From JANLTP01 sp031363055 (GTDB lineage Bacteria; Pseudomonadota; Gammaproteobacteria; Burkholderiales; Burkholderiaceae_E), in NCBI GenBank assembly GCA_031363055.1, contig JANLTP010000155.1:1-29962 (forward strand): a stretch of DNA of 29,962 nucleotides, in the 5' to 3' direction. Position numbers and translations under genes: made by a program. A model generated the notes under the pieces. That model worked only from the letters and a program-made list of their open reading frames with translations, did no database searches and was not told where the DNA came from. Numbering within the stretch: position 1 is the first letter of the stretch; every line of letters starts with the position of its first letter. Positions 24,904 to 29,962 of this stretch are shown one piece after another.

Positions 24904-25923
24904 CTATTCCGGGGTAATGTTGGCGTCCTTGACCCACTTCGCCCAGCGTTTGATTTCAGTATCGATCGTGCGTGCCAGGGTCTCACTGTCTTGGGGTTCG
25001 GCATCGATACCGGCGGCGGCCAATTTTTCCTGAACATCGGGCCGGTTGACGACCGCCAAGGTTGCTTTCGTGAGGATCTGCTGGGCATCTTTTGGAATGT
25101 TCGCAGGCGCCATCAATCCGAACCAGGCAACCACTTCATAGCCAGGCACACCCGCCTCCGCAATGGTCGGAACTTCTTGAGCTCGGCCGGCTCGCTTCGA
25201 TGGTGTGACGGCGAGGCCCCTAAGTTTGCCGCCCTTGGTTTGCGCCACCGCGTTACCAATATCCGCAAAGGCGAATTGCAGCGTGCCGCCGATCAGATCG
25301 GTCAGCGCCGGCGGAATACCCTTGTAAGCCACACCTTGCGCCTGAATACCGGCCATCTGAGTCAGCAGGGCACCAGCAACCAACGAGCCCGCCGAACCAT
25401 GGCCATAGCTCAGCTTGCCCGGATTGGCCTTGGCGTAGGCAATGAATTCCTTCAGGTTGTTGGCGGGAAAGCTCGGCTGGACCATCAGCATGAAACCGGT
25501 AATACCGATCTTCGCAATCGGGGTGAAGTCCTTGACCGGGTCATAGCTGAGCTTCTTGTAGAGACTCAGATTGGCCGCCTGTGTGGTGTTGGTGGTCACC
25601 AGCAGTGTGTACGGATCGCCCGCGGCCTGTTTGACGGTCTCAGCGCCGAGAATGCCGTTGGCGCCAGGTTTGTTGTCGACGGCGATCGGCTGCTTGAGTT
25701 CCTCACTCAAAGCCTGTGCAACGATACGAGCGGCATTGTCGGTGGCACTGCCCGCTGGGAATGGCACCACAAAGCGCAACGGCTTGCCCGGAAACGATTG
25801 CGCATGAACCGGGCTTGTACCCAGCACAATGACGGCCAAAAAGACTGCGGCCAAGCTTGTTAGTCGCGCGAACATCGCCGTTTGAATCGAATCTGTGTTG
25901 CGGACACTGGACAGCCTGAACAT
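24904..25923 (-). CDS. Bug/TctC family tripartite tricarboxylate transporter substrate-binding protein (second copy)
   Basis: The protein opens with SFPGKPLRFVVPFPAGSATDNAARIVAQALSEELKQPIAVDNKPGANGILGAE, the Bug-family pattern, and has LSYGHGSAGSLVAGALLTQMAGIQAQGVAYKGIPPALTDLIGG and VPTIAEAGVPGYEVVAWFGLMAPANIP further on. The start is ambiguous: ATG 25923 has GAG spacing of 7 but gives a long basic n-region, and ATG 25875 gives a classical signal peptide (MFARLTSLAAVFLAVIVLGTSPVHA). No TctA/TctB gene is near, so it may be an orphan receptor. Its neighbour, the crotonase, starts 204 bp away on the opposite strand. Confidence 0.92.
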   Translation of the reverse strand: MFRLSSVRNTDSIQTAMFARLTSLAAVFLAVIVLGTSPVHAQSFPGKPLRFVVPFPAGSATDNAARIVAQALSEELKQPIAVDNKPGANGILGAETVKQAAGDPYTLLVTTNTTQAANLSLYKKLSYDPVKDFTPIAKIGITGFMLMVQPSFPANNLKEFIAYAKANPGKLSYGHGSAGSLVAGALLTQMAGIQAQGVAYKGIPPALTDLIGGTLQFAFADIGNAVAQTKGGKLRGLAVTPSKRAGRAQEVPTIAEAGVPGYEVVAWFGLMAPANIPKDAQQILTKATLAVVNRPDVQEKLAAAGIDAEPQDSETLARTIDTEIKRWAKWVKDANITPE

Positions 25924-25955
25924 ATCGTTACTCTTCAAGTGAACCACTGATTAAT

Positions 25956-25987
25956 GAGAATGCCAAGCGAGAATGCCAAGCGAGAAT
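25956..25987. repeat. 13-bp tandem repeat upstream of the second Bug gene
   Basis: GAGAATGCCAAGC occurs twice head to tail (25956-25968 and 25969-25981) and continues as GAGAAT (25982-25987). It lies 33 bp upstream of the ATG at 25923. The rest of the 204-bp gap to the crotonase start shows no clear promoter. Confidence 0.7.
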
Positions 25988-26127
25988 AATGAAATACTCT
26001 GCGTCATCAGCACGACCTAGGGCTTGCGCTCCGATTATACGAGCGCAGACTCCATTAGACTTGCCGGTAGACTTTCAACTGGTCTTTGCTTTCCACTGCC
26101 TCTGGCGATCAATATTGGAGACTCAAC

Positions 26128-26937
26128 ATGAATGACCGAATTCGCTGCACCATTACCGACGGCGTGGCCGACGTGCGTCTGACGCGCCCCGACAAGATGA
26201 ACGCGCTCGATGACGCGATGTTCAATGCGCTGATTGAAACCGGCGATCGCCTGTGCTCCGAGCCAGGTGTGCGGGCGGTCGTTTTGTCAGGCGAAGGCCG
26301 AGCCTTTTGCGCGGGCCTCGATATGGGCCGGTTTCAAGGCATGGCCAATCCGGAAGGCGGCAAGCAGTTGAGTAATGAAATGCGACTGAAACCGCGCTCA
26401 CACGGTTTGTCAAACCGCCCTCAACATGCGGTCATGGTCTGGCAACATATTCCGGTACCGGTCATTGCTGCTGTTCATGGCGTCGCCTTGGGCGGCGGTT
26501 TTCAAGTCGCCCTCGGTGCCGATATCCGTCTGGTCACCGCCGATGTAAAAATGGCCGTGCTCGAAATCAAATGGGGCCTGGTGCCGGATATGGCCGGGGT
26601 GCTGTTGATGCGCAACCTGGCGCGTGCCGATGTGATTCGTGAAGTCACCTATTCTGGCCGTATATTCAGTGGCACCGAGGCGGTCGCGATGGGTTTTGCC
26701 ACCCGGGTTTGTGAAGATCCCTACGCCGAAGCTTTGGCTCTGGCGCGCGAAATCGCCCAGCGCAATCCGCAGGCGATTCGCGCCAACAAGCGACTCTTGA
26801 AGTTGGCTGAAACCGGTACCCCGGCGCAGATCCTGCAGGCCGAGTCCGACGAGCAAGTGCTGGTCATGGGTACGCCGAATCAGGTCGAGGCGGTCAAGGC
26901 CGGCCTTGAGAAGCGATTGGCCCGATTCGTCGACTGA
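26128..26937 (+). CDS. Crotonase/enoyl-CoA hydratase family protein
   Basis: ATG 26128 has GGAG seven bases upstream and gives 269 residues. Oxyanion-hole segments are VVLSGEGRAFCAGLDMG and HGVALGGGFQVALGADIRL. The residue matching Glu144 of rat enoyl-CoA hydratase is Gln126 here, while Glu146 (LEIKWG) and Asp154 (LVPDMAG) sit where dienoyl-CoA isomerases have their catalytic acids. So an isomerase or other crotonase reaction is more likely than plain hydration. It is divergent from the second Bug receptor and ends just before the ECF42-type promoter. Confidence 0.88.
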   Translation: MNDRIRCTITDGVADVRLTRPDKMNALDDAMFNALIETGDRLCSEPGVRAVVLSGEGRAFCAGLDMGRFQGMANPEGGKQLSNEMRLKPRSHGLSNRPQHAVMVWQHIPVPVIAAVHGVALGGGFQVALGADIRLVTADVKMAVLEIKWGLVPDMAGVLLMRNLARADVIREVTYSGRIFSGTEAVAMGFATRVCEDPYAEALALAREIAQRNPQAIRANKRLLKLAETGTPAQILQAESDEQVLVMGTPNQVEAVKAGLEKRLARFVD

Positions 26938-26946
26938 TCATACGGC

Positions 26947-26973
26947 TGTCGAAACCAGGCCGGCTCAAACGAC
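26947..26973 (+). promoter_or_regulatory. Candidate ECF42-type promoter for the YCII-sigma operon
   Basis: TGTCGA (26947-26952) and CGAC (26970-26973) are separated by 17 bp, and the expected transcript would start about 45 bp before the ATG at 27026. From memory, ECF42 sigma factors recognise TGTCGA at -35 and CGA near -10 and drive their own DGPF operon. The match is therefore positional and sequence-based. TGTCGA is common in a GC-rich genome, so this is a hypothesis. Confidence 0.5.
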
Positions 26974-27025
26974 ATTGTCATGACGGCGCACTTTGCCCGT
27001 CCTAACCTGAATCGAGGAGCAATTG

Positions 27026-27373
27026 ATGAAATACATGCTGATGATCTACGGCGATGAATCCGGCGAAGCCAATACCTCCGAAAAAGACATGAATCAGATG
27101 ATGGCCGCGTACCACGCGTATTCGGAGGCCTTGGTCAAGGCCGGCGTCATGTCGGGCGGCGAGCGACTGCACCCTTCGTCGGCGGCGACCACCGTTCGTA
27201 TCGCCAACGGCAAGACGAATGTGCTCAACGGCCCGTACGCCGAAAGCCGCGAACAATGTGGTGGGTACTACCTGATCGACGTGCCCGATCTGGATTCTGC
27301 ACTCTCCTGGGCCGCTCGCTGCCCCGGTGCAAGTCACGGTGTAATTGAGGTCCGACCGATCTGGGCGATGTAG
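27026..27373 (+). CDS. YCII/DGPF family protein
   Basis: ATG 27026 has AGGAG six bases upstream and gives 115 residues. MKYMLMIYGDE at the start, GGERLHPSSAATTVR, NGPYAESREQCGGYYLIDVPDLDSAL and GVIEVRPIW are the usual YCII-related dimeric alpha-beta barrel features; the DGPF motif is NGPY here. Such proteins are strongly linked to ECF42 sigma factors, and a sigma gene follows 5 bp later. The role is unknown; the fold relates to muconolactone isomerase-like proteins. The DGPF family sits alone here, one copy. Confidence 0.92.
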   Translation: MKYMLMIYGDESGEANTSEKDMNQMMAAYHAYSEALVKAGVMSGGERLHPSSAATTVRIANGKTNVLNGPYAESREQCGGYYLIDVPDLDSALSWAARCPGASHGVIEVRPIWAM

Positions 27374-27378
27374 TCGCG

Positions 27379-28665
27379 TTGGAGAACCAGACAACTCTCG
27401 GCGCTGGCGTACAACACGCCGGCGCGCAAGACGCTGGCGTCCGACAGGCAGCCGAAGCCGTTGCCCGCCAAAGCTATGGCAAGTTGATCGCGTTTTTGGC
27501 GGCGCGCACTCGCGATGTCGCCGGCGCCGAGGACGCGCTTGCCGACGCCTTCGCCAGCGCGCTGGCGGATTGGCCACGCACGGGGGTGCCCCGAATGCCC
27601 GAAGCGTGGCTGTTGACGGTGGCGCGCAGACGGCTTGCCGACGCCTCGCGTCATCGTCGCGTGAATGAGCGATCGACTGAACACTTGTTGCTGCTTCATG
27701 AACTGCAGCAAATCGAGGACGATACCACCGAGATTCCTGATGATCGTTTGCGACTGATGTTTGCCTGCGCCCATCCGGCGATTGACTCGGCCGCACACGC
27801 GCCGCTGATGTTGCAGGCGATTCTGGGCTTCGATGCAGCAGCCATAGGCTCGGCATTTCTGGTGGCACCAACCACCATGGGACAACGCCTGGTCCGCGCC
27901 AAAAACAAGATCAAGCGCGCGGCCATTCCGTTTCGCGTGCCGGATCGCGACGAACTGCATGACCGGCTCGATCCCGTGCTTGAAGCGATTTACGCGACCT
28001 ATACCGAAGGATGGTCAGACCCGGGTGGCGCTGATCTGCGTCGTCGCAACCTGGCTGATGAAGGCCTTTGGCTGGGTCGGCTTTTGGCGTCGCTGCTACC
28101 CGACGAAGCGGAGGCACTTGGATTGCTATCGCTCATGTTACATACTGAGGCGCGACGCGCCAGCCGACGCAGCATTGAAGGCGACTACATTGCGTTGGCC
28201 GAGCAGGACACCGCGCTCTGGAATCACCGCCTGATCGACGACGCCGAGACGCTGCTGCACCGCGCACGCGCATCAGCCCTGATCGGCCGTTTCCAACTCG
28301 AGGCAGCGATTCAATCGGCGCACAACGAACGTCGAAAATCGGGCCGCACCGATTGGCAAGCCATCGAGTATTTGTACGGTGCCTTGCTCGAGATGACCGG
28401 CTCACCGGTGGTCGCCATCAACCGGGCCATTGCAATGGCGAGAAATACCGGCCGTGAACCGGGCGCCGTGCGCGGACTGGTCGAACTCGATGGCATTGCC
28501 ACCGACACTCGCCTGGCGGACTATCAACCCTATTGGGCTGCACGCGCTGAGCTGCTGTCACAATCGGGCGATCACAACGCGGCTGATCTGGCCTATCAAC
28601 GTGCGATCGGCCTGGAATCAGACCCGGCCGTCAGGCGATTTCTGCAACAGTGCAGAAGTCAATGA
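27379..28665 (+). CDS. ECF42-type RNA polymerase sigma factor (DUF6596 C-terminal domain)
   Basis: The start is TTG 27379, 5 bp after the YCII stop, without its own ribosome binding site; translation is probably coupled. The 428-residue product has region 2 (about 30-97; RDVAGAEDALADAFASALADW, WLLTVARRRLADASRHRR) and region 4 (about 120-175; RLRLMFACAHPAI, APTTMGQRLVRAKNKIK). A long C-terminal extension of about 240 residues follows, with EAIYATYTEGW, EALGLLSLMLHTEARR, DWQAIEYLYGALLEMTGSPVVAINRAIA and helical TPR-like repeats. This extension is the hallmark of ECF42; no anti-sigma gene is present, which fits the family. Confidence 0.93.
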   Translation: MENQTTLGAGVQHAGAQDAGVRQAAEAVARQSYGKLIAFLAARTRDVAGAEDALADAFASALADWPRTGVPRMPEAWLLTVARRRLADASRHRRVNERSTEHLLLLHELQQIEDDTTEIPDDRLRLMFACAHPAIDSAAHAPLMLQAILGFDAAAIGSAFLVAPTTMGQRLVRAKNKIKRAAIPFRVPDRDELHDRLDPVLEAIYATYTEGWSDPGGADLRRRNLADEGLWLGRLLASLLPDEAEALGLLSLMLHTEARRASRRSIEGDYIALAEQDTALWNHRLIDDAETLLHRARASALIGRFQLEAAIQSAHNERRKSGRTDWQAIEYLYGALLEMTGSPVVAINRAIAMARNTGREPGAVRGLVELDGIATDTRLADYQPYWAARAELLSQSGDHNAADLAYQRAIGLESDPAVRRFLQQCRSQ

Positions 28666-28686
28666 AGTGCAGCAATCAATCAAGCA

Positions 28687-29962
28687 TCAGACCCATTTAC
28701 GAAGTTCAGCCTTGGCAATCTTCTCCAGTGTCGACCTCGGAAAGTCATCAATGATCCTGATTTCTCGCGGCCGCTTGAAGTCTGCCAGTTGTGTTGTGCA
28801 ATCGCGTTCGATCGCCCGAATCAAGGCCTGCTGTTCTTCGGGTTGAGTCAGGGCGGTGCGGACAAAGGCGATCGGCACCTCGTCGAGCATCGGGTGCTTT
28901 TTCGCCACCACGGCCACTTCAAATACGCCCGGCACCAGCATGATGACGCGCTCGATTTCGGAGGCGGCGACGTTCTCGCCACCGACCTTCAACATATCCT
29001 TGGAGCGATCGGAAAAATACAACCAACCATCCAGGCCCAACTTGACCCGATCGCCGGTCAGGAAATAGCCGTCGGCGTTAAATGAATCGGCGGTGGCCTG
29101 CGGGTTGTTCAGATACTCGGCGAACAGGGACAGACCGCGAATACCGCGAATCATGAAGTCGCCGCTTTCACCGGGCAGGGCTTCACGTCCGTCAACTTCG
29201 ATGCGCACTTCGTACTCGGGTACCGGCAACCCCATGGACATCGACGGACTCGGAGAATCGGTCAACGAAATCGTGCCCTGGGTAATAGTCTCGGTCATGC
29301 CCCACCAGCCCAGCGTCCTGACCCGGAAGTGCGTATCGGTCGGAGGCGAGCTGACGCCACTGCCCCACAGCCGATACTGATGGTTGGGCACTTCATGGTC
29401 CATCAGCGCGCGGGTCACGAACGGTACGATCGAAGCCCAGGTACAGCCCTCCTCCAGCGAGACCGGCCAAAACCGACTGGCCGAGAAACGCGGCTGAACC
29501 ACTGCGGTGGCACCCGCCCACAAGGTCGCCAACATCGAGTACGCCTGGGCATTGGTGTGAAACAGCGGCAAGGTCACGAGATGTACATCACTAGCGCGTA
29601 AATCTTCATGCGTGGCGTTGACGCGCGCGCCCCACAAGGCATTGGCATGCGTCCAGAGCACACCCTTGGGCCGTGAGGTCGTACCCGACGTAAACTGGAT
29701 CGAGAACGGCGCCAACGGATCGAAGGCACGCTCGAGCAATGTGTGCGGCTCGGCGTCGATGGAGTCGAACGAATCGCTGGCGGACGGCGTGGCCGCAGCG
29801 GCGACGTCACCCTGGTCATGTCCCGTCACCGCCAACCAGCGCAAGCCTTTGCAAGAGGCGGCAACCAGCGACGCAAACTTGGGCTGAGTGACGCCGGCTG
29901 CGACCTGCGCGTTATCGGCGAAGTACTGCAATTCATCGCTGGTTGAGCGCGCATTGGTCGTG
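28687..29962 (-). CDS. AMP-binding acyl-CoA ligase (partial, N-terminus outside window)
   Basis: The frame remains open to the right edge, so about 100 N-terminal residues are missing. The visible 424 residues include TNARSTSDELQYFADNA, IQFTSGTTSRPKGVLWTHANA (phosphate loop), GWWGMTETITQGTISL, GYFLTGDRVKLGLDGWLYFSDRSKDMLKVGGENVA and the C-terminal STLEKIAKAELR with the acyl-adenylating Lys. It resembles CaiC/FadD-type ligases; the substrate is unknown. It is convergent with the sigma gene, with 21 bp between. Confidence 0.92.
   Translation of the reverse strand, partial: TTNARSTSDELQYFADNAQVAAGVTQPKFASLVAASCKGLRWLAVTGHDQGDVAAAATPSASDSFDSIDAEPHTLLERAFDPLAPFSIQFTSGTTSRPKGVLWTHANALWGARVNATHEDLRASDVHLVTLPLFHTNAQAYSMLATLWAGATAVVQPRFSASRFWPVSLEEGCTWASIVPFVTRALMDHEVPNHQYRLWGSGVSSPPTDTHFRVRTLGWWGMTETITQGTISLTDSPSPSMSMGLPVPEYEVRIEVDGREALPGESGDFMIRGIRGLSLFAEYLNNPQATADSFNADGYFLTGDRVKLGLDGWLYFSDRSKDMLKVGGENVAASEIERVIMLVPGVFEVAVVAKKHPMLDEVPIAFVRTALTQPEEQQALIRAIERDCTTQLADFKRPREIRIIDDFPRSTLEKIAKAELRKWV

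Noticed and set aside
24868..25863. Plus-strand frame of 331 codons over the second Bug gene
   Set aside because: Shadow of the Bug gene; no ribosome site and no recognisable motif.
27002..27871. Minus-strand frame of 289 codons over YCII and sigma genes
   Set aside because: Arginine-rich shadow; the opposite strand has two clear family members.

Overview
The window reads as a typical high-GC proteobacterial chromosome segment, most probably betaproteobacterial (Burkholderiales-like). The reasons are the order argS, SPOR-domain gene, dsbA; the two Bug/TctC-type periplasmic receptors; and a short LpoA-like protein beside yraN, a SIS-domain gene and a divergent rsmI. This assignment is inferred from gene content and order, not from a phylogenetic marker. 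I see no rRNA, tRNA, CRISPR array, insertion sequence or phage gene. The densest gene-free stretches are under 200 bp, so no region over 300 bp lacks a gene.

Layout. (1) 1-8441 is housekeeping and envelope. A minus-strand lpoA-like/yraN/SIS operon is divergent from rsmI, with start codons one base apart. A minus-strand group argS, SPOR/FtsN-like, dsbA, a metal-receptor-fold protein and rlpA covers translation, septal peptidoglycan and oxidative folding. (2) 8631-11963 holds two secreted proteins of unknown function around an acyl-CoA synthetase. (3) 12014-19573 is a long minus-strand accessory run: nitronate monooxygenase, amidase, NmrA-type reductase, PhyH-type dioxygenase, a TctC receptor, a VOC protein, a YdeI protein and an epimerase-like SDR. 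A divergent AraC regulator at 19632 probably controls its first genes. Two genes here are broken as written: the amidase has an in-frame TAA at codon 46, and the phyH reading frame is split by a frameshift. (4) 20638-24843 contains an SDR-MATE operon with a clear 22-bp palindromic operator, a DUF3455 lipoprotein, UbiX and a cupin. (5) 24904-29962 contains a second Bug receptor, a crotonase, a YCII/DGPF protein coupled to an ECF42-type sigma factor with a plausible self-recognised promoter, and an acyl-CoA ligase cut by the window edge.

Working together: the CoA ligases, crotonase, Bug receptors, dioxygenase, amidase and NMO suggest uptake and breakdown of organic acids, amides or nitro compounds, but no complete pathway can be read. 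The most interesting items are the DGPF-ECF42 unit and its promoter, the SDR-MATE operator, the two lesions in the NMO/amidase/PhyH locus, and a repeated pattern of short tandem duplications at or just beside stop codons. I did not find a convincing new defence or mobile system.
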